Assembly: GCF_026013365.1 (NCBI RefSeq)
Contig: NZ_JAPDOE010000002.1
Coordinates: forward strand, 620,001 to 684,000
Direction: 5' to 3'
Origin: Paenibacillus sp. LS1
Lineage (GTDB): Bacteria > Bacillota > Bacilli > Paenibacillales > Paenibacillaceae
Length of the DNA stretch: 64,000 bases
Positions 1-7,991 of the stretch are shown piece after piece. The stretch's first letter is position 1. The number at the start of each line of letters is the position of its first letter. Both the position numbers and the translations under genes were made by a program. The notes beneath the pieces are model-generated. The model was not told where the DNA came from, ran no database searches, and was given only the letters and a program-made list of their open reading frames with translations.

Positions 1-40
1 ACAAGTTATCGCGCGTAGTCTTTCCTGAGAAATGACAAGA

Positions 41-65
41 AAGCCGCTGTATAGCACAGCGGCTT
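41..65 (-). terminator. Terminator of the glycosyltransferase gene
   Basis: A ten-base perfect stem (AAGCCGCTGT with ACAGCGGCTT) lies 20 bases past the stop codon of the glycosyltransferase gene. On the minus strand it is followed by a moderately T-rich run. The run is interrupted, so this is a fair rather than perfect intrinsic terminator. Confidence 0.65.
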
Positions 66-84
66 GCACTTGTTACTCTCCGTT

Positions 85-1215
85 TTAGGCTTGGCTGGGG
101 AACTGCAGGTACATCTTTTTCAGCTCATTCACCGATCTGCCGAGCGAGTAATGTGTTTTGGCTTTTTCACACGCCGAACGGGCAAGTTCATAACGGTAAG
201 CTGGATCCAGCATCACCTTTTCAAGCGCTTCAGCCAATGCAGAAGGATCTTCTGCCGGTACGAGCAACCCATTGCTACCGTTCTCGATCTGTTCCGGTAT
301 ACCACCTACATCCGTGCCCACAAGAGCAAGACAGCTCAGCGCCGCTTCAGCGAAGACAGAACCAAATGCTTCTGCCCGTGAAGGAAGTACAAAAATATCA
401 AAGAATGGCATGAATTCCTCAGGGTGCAGTGTATAACCATAGAAGATGGTTTCATTATAGATTCCTAACCGCTGCGCCAATTCTTCCAGATCAGGACGAA
501 TCGGTCCGTCTCCAATAATGTGTAACACATAATCATGACCTCGACCCTTCAGTTCCGCACAGGCTTTGAAAAGAATATCCAGTCCTTTCGCCGGAACAAG
601 CCGACATACCGTCACTAGCTGTGGTATGGCATTATCATGGGGAATCGGCTTAAACCGCTTCTCATCAAATCCATTGGGGATCACACCGATGACATCAGGT
701 TCCTTCACGTGGGGAGCCAGATAACGACGGAACGAATCCGACACCGTCAAGAGGCGCTCTGCCTGGTGCTCCAGCTCACCGTATATCGCAAGCAGGAATC
801 GATGCTCTGGTCCATCCGTTTCAATACGTCCATTAAGAATTAATTCTCGTTCATAACTGGAGTGAATCGTCTGAATGAGGGGGGTATCCGGGAAAACCGT
901 TTTCATCGCGAGTCCTGCAATCGGGTGGTGTGCATGGATCAGATCATAGGGCTTCTGAATGCGCAGTTTGGTCCACCATAGATAATCACGATAGGTTTGA
1001 ATATATTTCTGGACAACAGGACTATCCTGATATTCGGTCCAATCAAATGTTTGGAACTGAACTTCCTCTCTGCCCTTGTTGCGAATTCGTTTCGGCAACG
1101 AGAACAGATCCATTTCCCACCTCGGGGTTGTAAACCTCTCCTGCATATACGGAATCATAGAGGATACACCTCCGGGCTGCTCCGGAGGAAAGAAAAGCGC
1201 CTGCAGCAATTTCAC
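85..1215 (-). CDS. Glycosyltransferase family 4 protein
   Basis: Retaining GT-B glycosyltransferase, expected to move a sugar from a nucleotide donor to a cell-surface or lipid acceptor in the cytosol. The N-terminal half carries the glycine-rich PPEQPGG loop and an HAHHP segment. The C-terminal half has the donor-site PNGFDEKRF stretch, the GDGP loop and the EX7E motif (EAFGSVFAE), all usual for family 4. I set the start at a GTG at 1215 (376 aa), because AAAGGGGG sits 8 bases before it. An upstream in-frame ATG at 1266 falls inside the apparent -10 box of the promoter and so should not be in the transcript. The gene stands alone. The promoter carries a LexA-type palindrome, which suggests damage control. 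The acceptor is unknown. Confidence 0.85.
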   Translation of the reverse strand: MKLLQALFFPPEQPGGVSSMIPYMQERFTTPRWEMDLFSLPKRIRNKGREEVQFQTFDWTEYQDSPVVQKYIQTYRDYLWWTKLRIQKPYDLIHAHHPIAGLAMKTVFPDTPLIQTIHSSYERELILNGRIETDGPEHRFLLAIYGELEHQAERLLTVSDSFRRYLAPHVKEPDVIGVIPNGFDEKRFKPIPHDNAIPQLVTVCRLVPAKGLDILFKACAELKGRGHDYVLHIIGDGPIRPDLEELAQRLGIYNETIFYGYTLHPEEFMPFFDIFVLPSRAEAFGSVFAEAALSCLALVGTDVGGIPEQIENGSNGLLVPAEDPSALAEALEKVMLDPAYRYELARSACEKAKTHYSLGRSVNELKKMYLQFPSQA

Positions 1216-1264
1216 CGTTAGTTTCCCCCTTTCTAGCTTACGTTCTTTCAATGCATCTACATCC

Positions 1265-1293
1265 ATGATATATCAGAACATATGTTCAGTAAA
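1265..1293 (-). promoter_or_regulatory. Sigma-A promoter with LexA-type (SOS) box
   Basis: On the minus strand TTTACT (1288-1293) and TATCAT (1265-1270) are separated by exactly 17 bases. The spacer contains the perfect palindrome GAACATATGTTC (1276-1287), which matches the Bacillus LexA/DinR core GAAC-N4-GTTC. The outer C and G of the full consensus are A and A here. LexA bound there would cover the promoter of the glycosyltransferase gene. The promoter and palindrome are seen directly; LexA control is inference. Confidence 0.6.
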
Positions 1294-1523
1294 GATTTAA
1301 AATGAGAATCCCTCTCAACTGGCCTATCCTCTGTCCAATGCACATCCCTTTATTTTGTCTGAGTACTGCTCTATTGTCCATTATGACATAGGGAAGCCTG
1401 AACATCCAAGTCGTATATACAACATATTCACGAACTGTGCCCCTCAGAAGCAAAAGCCGCAATGCCTCCGTCAATCTCTCACGGCTGTCTGCAACGTACT
1501 TATCGAATAGCTATGCCAGTATT
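1294..1523. other. Intergenic stretch, no gene seen
   Basis: Together with the promoter and leader of the glycosyltransferase gene, this leaves about 300 bases with no convincing gene. A 62-codon open frame on the minus strand (1286-1474) has no well-placed ribosome binding site and its end runs to within the promoter, so I left it out. Confidence 0.5.
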
Positions 1524-2072
1524 TTAGCTCAGCAAGTCTACTAACTTCTCATATGTGCTGAAACCATCTTTCTCGCCCAAAAATGTATAACCGTTCCGCG
1601 CATAAAAGGCGTTCAACGTTGCGTTGCTCGCTCCGCAGTCCAAGCGGACCGTATGTTTGTCTTCAAACTGTATCCCGCTACTGGACCATTGCAATATCGA
1701 TCGCCCCAGACCGCTCTGAGCATATTTTCTTCGAATCGCCAGCCGATGCAGGTAGATTGCGCCATCCTCAGCGTGAGCTTTTGAACCCCAGAGTTGAACA
1801 TCCCACGGGCTTGGCTGAACCATAAGGATGACCATGCCCGCTACGTCCGCTCCTTTTTTGAAAACAAACACATCCCCACGCCGAATAGCCCCTGCCGTAT
1901 CATGTGAATCTTCTCCTTTAAGCAAGCCGTTCCACTGCGAAGACCCCTGACTCTGTAGCCATTCGGCTGTCTCCACCAGCAGTGAAATCACATCCTCCGT
2001 ATCCTCAGGCTTCGCCTGAACGGCTTGAAAACCATCGTTAATATATTCGCTACTAATCCTGAATGAGTGCAT
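1524..2072 (-). CDS. GNAT family N-acetyltransferase
   Basis: A 182-residue acetyltransferase of the GNAT fold, transferring acetyl from acetyl-CoA to an amine of unknown identity. The central part shows the usual beta-strand ending in YLHRLAIRRKYAQSGLG, where the R-x-x-G-x-G-like loop binds the CoA pyrophosphate. It is followed by the N-A-x-x-FY-x-x-NGY motif (NATLNAFYARNGY) near the C-terminus. The start at 2072 is chosen because GGAGGAG lies 7 bases before this ATG; an earlier in-frame start at 2105 has no such signal. It is a single gene and its substrate cannot be told from sequence. Confidence 0.8.
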   Translation of the reverse strand: MHSFRISSEYINDGFQAVQAKPEDTEDVISLLVETAEWLQSQGSSQWNGLLKGEDSHDTAGAIRRGDVFVFKKGADVAGMVILMVQPSPWDVQLWGSKAHAEDGAIYLHRLAIRRKYAQSGLGRSILQWSSSGIQFEDKHTVRLDCGASNATLNAFYARNGYTFLGEKDGFSTYEKLVDLLS

Positions 2073-2150
2073 GATTGTTCTCCTCCGCTTCCTGATCTCT
2101 ATCAAACTAATGGTACTATAACGGGAAATGAATTTTTCGTCAAAATGAAA

Positions 2151-2184
2151 ACAAAAAAAAGGTAAAAGGCCGCTGCCTTTTACC
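2151..2184 (-). terminator. Terminator overlapping a stop codon
   Basis: The stem GGTAAAAGGC / GCCTTTTACC on the minus strand is followed by eight T residues. The stem includes the stop codon (2180-2182) of the acidic repeat protein, so the end of the gene and its terminator are merged. Confidence 0.85.
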
Positions 2185-3220
2185 CATCTATTCTGGCTTC
2201 ATCAATAATCTGATTCCTATATAACATCGTAAGGTGTAACGTATCAAACTCCATTTCCTTATCCAACTCCTGCATCAGCACTTCGACCAGACTCTTTCGC
2301 TGTATGCTGGTTCCAGGAACATCGTAATCGATGTATCCCGTCAGATCAGATTGAGAAGTGTCTATAGTTGCAGTTCCCACAGGCAGACCACCACGTTCCT
2401 GAAGAAACAGCTCATATACCCGGAACTCCCGATCCTTACGTTTCAGCATGACATAACACGCTTCTTCGGCAGCCTCCAACTCATCCATATCTGATTCATT
2501 CGTATCCTCAAGCTCCTCGGAGAAATCGCGATGTATCCACTCTATCGCCTCGAGTTCGTTGCCCTGATGCCACATGCGGATCGTAATCGTATCAATGATA
2601 TCCTCATCCAGTTCTCTGACCAGCAACTCTGCCGCGGCTTCCAATTGATTCTCTTCAGGCTCATCATACCAGTGTATTTCACCTTGAGCATCGGCGCCAT
2701 ATTGTTTTAAGGAAGCTTCCGCAAGTTCCTGCCCATCGACATCATTGAATATATACGTTGATATGCTTCGTCCTGCACTTACCATTTCCATCTCCAGAAC
2801 ATGGTCCCGATCTTCATATGTAAACGATTCGGCTTGTGAACCAGGGATTACCTTAACCTCACTGCTGTCTATATCGTCATAACGTTCCTTGTCATGAACC
2901 ATGTCTTCGGATGACCATGCGGTCTCTGACTCAGGCTTGTGCAGAACCGAATGTAATGAACCACAACTGACCAGCACTTCATAATATGCAGCTTCCAACG
3001 CATCTGCAAGAGAACGGACATAGGCATGCACTTTCTCCACGATACGTTCTTCTGTATCATCTGGCAGTGACTCCTGCTCGATCTGAAGACTACCAGATAA
3101 GCGATCTCCTTCTCTATATACAAGGAACAGTGAGCCTGCATATTGACCATTGACCATCACATCCTGCACTTCTCCACCTGATGTACGCAGGTCAGTAACC
3201 AATTCCACATCATGTTTCAT
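2180..3220 (-). CDS. Acidic protein with three-fold internal repeat
   Basis: A 346-residue, very acidic, apparently soluble protein with no signal peptide or membrane segment. I do not recognise the family. Reading the protein shows three copies of one unit of about 70 residues, near residues 17-87, 152-220 and 264-335. Each has a strand ending near a Gly, a G-x-(I/L) strand (GSLQIEQE, GEIHWYDE, GYIDYDVP), an alpha helix rich in L, V and E, and a final strand (YYEVLVSCG, TITIRMWHQ, TLHLTMLYR). Acidic linkers separate the units. The start has an excellent GGAGGAGG site. It is monocistronic, with its own terminator. Function unknown. Confidence 0.75.
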   Translation of the reverse strand: MKHDVELVTDLRTSGGEVQDVMVNGQYAGSLFLVYREGDRLSGSLQIEQESLPDDTEERIVEKVHAYVRSLADALEAAYYEVLVSCGSLHSVLHKPESETAWSSEDMVHDKERYDDIDSSEVKVIPGSQAESFTYEDRDHVLEMEMVSAGRSISTYIFNDVDGQELAEASLKQYGADAQGEIHWYDEPEENQLEAAAELLVRELDEDIIDTITIRMWHQGNELEAIEWIHRDFSEELEDTNESDMDELEAAEEACYVMLKRKDREFRVYELFLQERGGLPVGTATIDTSQSDLTGYIDYDVPGTSIQRKSLVEVLMQELDKEMEFDTLHLTMLYRNQIIDEARIDG

Positions 3221-3317
3221 TACCTGTCCTCCTCCATTCCTAACGTTATTCTCTTAGGATACCCCTGAGGACGGTAGATTATGAGGGAAGCGTGCATTTC
3301 AAATATAAGATGTAAGG

Positions 3318-4121
3318 TTAGACGGATAACACATGTTTTTGGATTGCGTGTGCCACACCCTGTTCGTTATTGGAGAGTGTCACCTCGTCCGAAGCAGCTT
3401 TTACCTCATCCGGTGAGTTATCCATAGCGATGCCTTTACCAGCAAAAGTCAGCATCGTAATATCATTGAAGTAGTTGCCAATTGCCATGATCTCCGAAGG
3501 CAAGATTCCCTTGGATTCGGCAAGCCGTTTGAGCGCAGCACCTTTGGACGCTTCAGGATGCATCAGATCAATAAAAAAGTCACCACTCCGCGTCATATAA
3601 TAAGGCAGATTCCAAGTAGACCACTCTTGCAGTACTGCATCCATCTGTTCAATCGGACCAAATGCAGTGAATTTGGCGAGTGGCTCTGTCATGTCAACCC
3701 ACTTGGGTAGCTTCAGTGGCTCCGCCAAAAAGTTGTAGTACATCTCACGCACCTGCAACCCCAAACCTTCCGGTTGATCCACATACAGACCAAAAGCCGT
3801 ATTGATATCAAAATGCACGCCATTAGTCCGGCAGTAATCGATGATCGGTTCCAGTCCTTGTCCATCTAATGCAAAATGATGAACCACTTCACGTGTATCC
3901 ACTTGTGCCGTTACGGCACCATTATGTGTAATCACATATCCATCCAGTCCCATTTGCTCCATAAAAGGAATCGTGTTCGCAGGACCTCTGCCTGAACACA
4001 GAACGATCTCTGCTCCCTGACGGGAAGCACGGATCAAGGTCTCCTGAGTCCATTCGGTAAGTTCATGATGATCATTCAGCAGTGTTCCATCTACATCAAG
4101 CGCAATTAATTTATAGGTCAT
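3318..4121 (-). CDS. Cof-type HAD phosphatase
   Basis: Haloacid dehalogenase superfamily hydrolase of the Cof/IIB type, 267 aa, likely acting on small phosphorylated metabolites such as sugar phosphates. Motif I is DVDGTLL at residues 8-14, with the nucleophile Asp first. Motif II is the SGR of VLCSGRG near residue 43. The C-terminal MAIGNYFNDITML carries the GNxxND motif that binds Mg2+. An insertion cap domain separates motifs II and III. The ATG at 4121 is preceded by GAGGAT at a workable distance and starts directly before the first strand (MTYKLIALD). The gene follows the RsuA-like gene on the same strand after 46 bases and may be cotranscribed. The substrate is unknown. Confidence 0.87.
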   Translation of the reverse strand: MTYKLIALDVDGTLLNDHHELTEWTQETLIRASRQGAEIVLCSGRGPANTIPFMEQMGLDGYVITHNGAVTAQVDTREVVHHFALDGQGLEPIIDYCRTNGVHFDINTAFGLYVDQPEGLGLQVREMYYNFLAEPLKLPKWVDMTEPLAKFTAFGPIEQMDAVLQEWSTWNLPYYMTRSGDFFIDLMHPEASKGAALKRLAESKGILPSEIMAIGNYFNDITMLTFAGKGIAMDNSPDEVKAASDEVTLSNNEQGVAHAIQKHVLSV

Positions 4122-4167
4122 TTCAGCTTCATCCTCATCTCTGTAGTAATCGCACCCAACCAAACCC

Positions 4168-4914
4168 TCACTTCCGTAGAAGGTTCAACTCGTCTAAAGT
4201 TAGTTCACGATAGCTTCCGATCGCAAGATCCGAAGCCAGTTCCAGCTCACCCATGGCCACCCGTTTTAGATAGATCACTCGCTTGCCCACCGCCTGAAAC
4301 ATACGTTTCACTTGATGAAACTTCCCTTCGTGAATAATAAGCGAGATCGACGAGATCATGCCTTCTTCCGTTTCTTCCTGACCAAGTATAGTCAGTTCGG
4401 CCGGCAGCGTCTCGTATCCGTCATCCAATTGAATGCCCGCCTTGAAACGTTGCACATCCGCTTCATCCACGTTTCCCAGCACACGGGCTTCATAGGTTTT
4501 GGGTACATGTTTGCGTGGAGATAACAGATCATGGGCAAGTGGACCGTCATTCGTAAGAATGAGCAGTCCCTCCGTATCCTTATCCAGTCGTCCTACAGGA
4601 AAAGGATTGAACACCCGATCCTCTTTGTGCAACAGATCCAGTACCGTCTTATCTCTGTTATCCTCGGTAGCAGACACGACACCCGGAGGTTTATGCAACA
4701 TCAGATAGATCATCTCCCGATACACAATCCGCTCGCCATCGGCTTCAATGACGTTGACCTCGGGATTCACCTGTATACCACTGTCTTTCACCGCTTTGCC
4801 GTCCACATGGATTCTGCCTTGTTTCACCATCTTTTTGAGTTCACTTCGTGTTCCCACACCCATATGGCTTAATATTTTGTCCAGACGCAGCGTTTGTTTG
4901 CCTTTTCCACTCAT
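4168..4914 (-). CDS. RsuA-family rRNA pseudouridine synthase
   Basis: Converts a uridine in ribosomal RNA to pseudouridine. The 248-residue protein has an N-terminal S4 RNA-binding domain (LRLDKILSHMGVGTRSELKKMV, broken here as residues 8-29) and the catalytic domain with the GRLDKDTEGLL motif near residue 110. The Asp in GRLD is the known nucleophile of the family. HEGKFHQVKRMF near residue 200 is the second family signature. The ATG at 4914 shares an ATGA overlap with the stop of the upstream methyltransferase gene, and GGAGG lies within that gene, so translation is coupled. The two products probably both modify rRNA. Whether the target is 16S (RsuA) or 23S (RluB/E/F) is not decided by sequence alone. 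Confidence 0.88.
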   Translation of the reverse strand: MSGKGKQTLRLDKILSHMGVGTRSELKKMVKQGRIHVDGKAVKDSGIQVNPEVNVIEADGERIVYREMIYLMLHKPPGVVSATEDNRDKTVLDLLHKEDRVFNPFPVGRLDKDTEGLLILTNDGPLAHDLLSPRKHVPKTYEARVLGNVDEADVQRFKAGIQLDDGYETLPAELTILGQEETEEGMISSISLIIHEGKFHQVKRMFQAVGKRVIYLKRVAMGELELASDLAIGSYRELTLDELNLLRK

Positions 4915-6608
4915 ACCGATGTCCACCTCCAACCTGCCGGATATTCATTCTTCAGCACACCATCCAGCCATTTCCCCCAGCCAGCGGCATAACCATCTAC
5001 ACATACAAGAACGTACCCTTTGGCAAACGTATCCGCCTTGAGCACCACTCGTTCTTCTTCAATATTTAATGTTTCACCCTTGAGGTATCTCACGGCTTCG
5101 CCATCAGCGGATGACAGATTTACGCTTCGCCGTGCTTCAGATGCATTCAGAGCACACGCAAGCGGGTGGGACGGAACAAATCGTCCATTCTTGATCGTGC
5201 CCATGAACCAGCCTGGACGAATGACTTTCAGTCCCTCCAACCGAGCTGCACCAACCAATGATTGATACACACGGTCTCCGTAACATACCGTTTCTCCGAC
5301 TAACTCAACCTCCAATTGTTCTTTCATAAACTGAGTATAAACCGCAATCGGATCAATACTTGCCTGATCGACTCCGCGTCCCTGCCCCCGTTCCGATTTA
5401 CGTCCACCGTGATCTTTACCTTTTTTGCCCTGTCTGCCCGAACTCTTGCCACCACCAGCCTGTCTGTCATGAGACTCTCTGGATTCGATTCGCAACAAAC
5501 GTTCCTTTTTACGATCAGCCTTGGTCATAGCAATTGAAGAAGCAGCAATAGAGTGATCCTTGTTCTCCTCTACTTCAATATTGGACACATCCACGACCTG
5601 TCCATACTCCATTGCTCCTTCTTTAACTACTCCAGATTGATCTGTTTCTAATTCTTGACCTGCACGATGCTGCAATACAGCGACATAATGCCCTTCTCCT
5701 TCCAAAAGGTGAGGCCACAATCTTGCGGTGCCACGCGTTTGATCCAGTACAGCTTCCGTCTCTTCTGCCTTCTCTGGCATCGTCTGACGTACCCATTCCG
5801 GACGTCCTGGAGCGAATCCATTCTCTTCAGGAATGTCCCTGACTACAAAATCACGGTTTACATTCAGGAACTCCGCAATCATCGCTTCGTTTTCCTCCGG
5901 CGCAAAGGTACATGTCGAATATACGATGGTTCCTCCCGGGGCCAGCAATCGTGCCGCAGTCTCCAAGATATCCCGCTGCATGAGCACACATTTTTCCACC
6001 GAATGATGTTCCCACGATTTCACCATGTCCTCATCTTTGCGAAACATGCCTTCACCTGAGCAAGGCGCATCAATTAATACTTTATCAAAATAATGAGGAA
6101 ATGCATTCGCAATCCGCTCGGGCGACTCATTCAACACAACGGCGTTCCGCACCCCGTACAATTCCACATTCTTGGCCAGCGCTTTCGTGCGTTCGGCATG
6201 GATGTCGTTCGTGACAAGCACGCCCTTGCCTTGCAGCTTTGCTGCAATCTGTGTCGTTTTCCCTCCTGGAGCAGCACACAGATCAAGCACGCGATCTCCA
6301 GGTTCCACCTGCAATAATTCAACTGGAGCCATAGCACTTGGTTCCTGTATATAGTACAGACCTGCATGATAATAAGGGTGCAGCCCCGGTTTAACACCAT
6401 GAGGTACATAGAATCCTGTCTCACACCACGGAATAGGTCTTAGATCAAACGGAGCAATCTCATCGAATTGTTCCATCGATATTTTCAACGTATTCACTCT
6501 CAGCCCCGCGTGTGGAGACTGATCATAAGATTTCATAAATTGTTCAAACTCATCGCCCAGCAAACTTTTCATTCGCTCAGCAAATATCAAAGGTAGCTTT
6601 ACACCCAT
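4911..6608 (-). CDS. RsmF/RsmB-type RNA (cytosine-5)-methyltransferase
   Basis: SAM-dependent m5C methyltransferase of the NOL1/NOP2/Sun group acting on rRNA. Visible parts are a short N-terminal domain (LPLIFAERMKSLLG), the SAM loop DLCAAPGGKTTQ, the DAPCSGEGMF motif (releasing Cys) and the STCTFAPEENE motif (nucleophilic Cys). A Lys/Arg/Gly-rich unstructured linker lies near residues 380-420, then an RsmF-like C-terminal domain with FVPSHPLA. At 565 residues it is longer than RsmB and typical for Gram-positive RsmF-like enzymes. The start is uncertain: ATGs at 6641, 6620 and 6608 are all in frame. I prefer 6608, which begins MGVKLP as homologues do. It ends in a four-base overlap with the pseudouridine synthase gene. 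Confidence 0.86.
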   Translation of the reverse strand: MGVKLPLIFAERMKSLLGDEFEQFMKSYDQSPHAGLRVNTLKISMEQFDEIAPFDLRPIPWCETGFYVPHGVKPGLHPYYHAGLYYIQEPSAMAPVELLQVEPGDRVLDLCAAPGGKTTQIAAKLQGKGVLVTNDIHAERTKALAKNVELYGVRNAVVLNESPERIANAFPHYFDKVLIDAPCSGEGMFRKDEDMVKSWEHHSVEKCVLMQRDILETAARLLAPGGTIVYSTCTFAPEENEAMIAEFLNVNRDFVVRDIPEENGFAPGRPEWVRQTMPEKAEETEAVLDQTRGTARLWPHLLEGEGHYVAVLQHRAGQELETDQSGVVKEGAMEYGQVVDVSNIEVEENKDHSIAASSIAMTKADRKKERLLRIESRESHDRQAGGGKSSGRQGKKGKDHGGRKSERGQGRGVDQASIDPIAVYTQFMKEQLEVELVGETVCYGDRVYQSLVGAARLEGLKVIRPGWFMGTIKNGRFVPSHPLACALNASEARRSVNLSSADGEAVRYLKGETLNIEEERVVLKADTFAKGYVLVCVDGYAAGWGKWLDGVLKNEYPAGWRWTSV

Positions 6609-6829
6609 ATTCCCACTCATCCTGTCTTGGTAAGATTGCATTATCGTTTTATTTTATCATATCCAAGCTTTGCTTTCCTATCATATCGTATCTATTCCAC
6701 TACAGCGTGTAATGTAGTATAATGGCAAGTAGATTGATTCCTGAGCAAAAATTCGGGTGTTTATGCATATTATCCCAACCTCTATTTTTGCCCAAACTAT
6801 ATTTCGATATGATCGATGGGGGATGTCCA

Positions 6830-7378
6830 ATGAAATCCAAGAAGAAAAAGAAAAGTGCTGCGATCCTTATATTCCTGGGTGTTTTAATCATTATGATTGC
6901 AGCACTGGTTGTCGTAGACCAGCAATCCAAGAAACAGATGGATTCAGTGGAAAATGCTTATGGCATCGCTGCTTCCAAGCTTAATCCAGCTACACGGGAG
7001 CTGCTTAATGATTCAAACTATCAACAAATTATTGTTCCAGCTGATCTCAAAGCCAAAATCGATAACAAAGATAGCTTCTTTGTTTATTTCTTCGCTTCCG
7101 ACTGCTCACACTGCCGTGCCACAACTCCTCAGTTGATGCCACTGGTTGACAGTGAAGGTATCGAACTTCCGCAATTCAACCTCCGTGAATTCGAAGCAGG
7201 ATGGACCGATTACAACATTGAGTTCACGCCTACACTCGTCTATTATGAGGCTGGTGTCGAGAAAGACCGTATGGTTGGCGGACTGCAAGAGAATGGCAGT
7301 GACCAAGGCTATACGCTTGATGATTACAAACAATTCTTCCAAAAATATAAAGGCAGTGCCGCTCCTTCGGCAAGCTAA
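6830..7378 (+). CDS. Membrane-anchored thioredoxin-like protein
   Basis: A 182-residue protein with a Lys-rich N-terminus (KSKKKKK), one membrane helix near residues 9-29 (AAILIFLGVLIIMIAALVVV) and an extracytoplasmic thioredoxin fold. The redox motif is CSHC within FFASDCSHCRATTPQL near residue 90. A cis-Pro region follows (EFTPTLVYYEAG). This arrangement fits a thiol-disulfide protein working outside the membrane, possibly in disulfide formation or reduction. The ATG at 6830 has GGGGG 8 bases upstream; longer in-frame extensions lack a site. It is monocistronic and ends at a strong hairpin shared with the convergent DUF309 gene. Confidence 0.83.
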   Translation: MKSKKKKKSAAILIFLGVLIIMIAALVVVDQQSKKQMDSVENAYGIAASKLNPATRELLNDSNYQQIIVPADLKAKIDNKDSFFVYFFASDCSHCRATTPQLMPLVDSEGIELPQFNLREFEAGWTDYNIEFTPTLVYYEAGVEKDRMVGGLQENGSDQGYTLDDYKQFFQKYKGSAAPSAS

Positions 7379-7405
7379 CGGATAGAAATATGACGCAACA
7401 TTCAA

Positions 7406-7448
7406 AAACACCCCGATCGTTCCCTTTACAGGAATCGTCGGGGTGTTT
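7406..7448. terminator. Bidirectional terminator
   Basis: AAACACCCCGA pairs with TCGGGGTGTTT around a mostly paired inner stem. It lies between the convergent thioredoxin-like and DUF309 genes, with T-rich flanks on both strands, so it probably serves both. Confidence 0.8.
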
Positions 7449-7508
7449 CATATACATGGAACTTCATATCCATGGGATGCTCATTTGAATGTTAATGCTG
7501 ATTATGGT

Positions 7509-7991
7509 TCAACTTTCACCCTGATCCATCGCCTTCATCTTCTCTTCGTATATTCGTCCTCTAGTGGGACTACGGCGTTGCGGAATATTAGGCTCCAGTT
7601 CAAGCGATCTCCTAAGTATCTCCTGTTCCAGTGCCTCATCAACAATACGTATGGACAAATCCCTATAAGTCACAGAATGGGCGTCGGGTTCAGACAGTTG
7701 CTTCACGATTTCCTTTACTTCCTGTACCAAAATCCCAAGTTCAATGCCCAGAGTTGTATCTGGATAAGGTTCCAAAAGATCAACTGAGCTCTGTAACATC
7801 ATGATAGCCCCGCGGAGATTGCCATTCCTGAAGTGGTATAAACCAACTGCAATTTGCAACAACCCTTTATAGAGAGAATCCCGGTTACGTTCAAGCCACA
7901 ATTCTTCCAGCACCTCATGGCACTCGAAATAATCCTGATCCCGATTGAAGTAGATTAAATAGTCAACGTACAGTGGCTCATAGATGCTCAT
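7509..7991 (-). CDS. DUF309 domain protein
   Basis: A 160-residue soluble protein whose N-terminal half carries the DUF309 signature: FECHEVLEELWLE followed by YKGLLQIAVGLYHFRNGN. The family is small, helical and of unknown function; the conserved His, Glu and Trp cluster looks like a binding site. The C-terminal 40 residues are charged and probably disordered. The ATG lies inside the end of the relQ gene (14-base overlap), so both are translated from one message. The pairing links the protein to alarmone metabolism only by position. Confidence 0.85.
   Translation of the reverse strand: MSIYEPLYVDYLIYFNRDQDYFECHEVLEELWLERNRDSLYKGLLQIAVGLYHFRNGNLRGAIMMLQSSVDLLEPYPDTTLGIELGILVQEVKEIVKQLSEPDAHSVTYRDLSIRIVDEALEQEILRRSLELEPNIPQRRSPTRGRIYEEKMKAMDQGES

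Noticed and set aside
1286..1474. 62-codon minus-strand frame upstream of the glycosyltransferase
   Set aside because: Runs into the promoter and LexA-type box and lacks a well-placed ribosome binding site.
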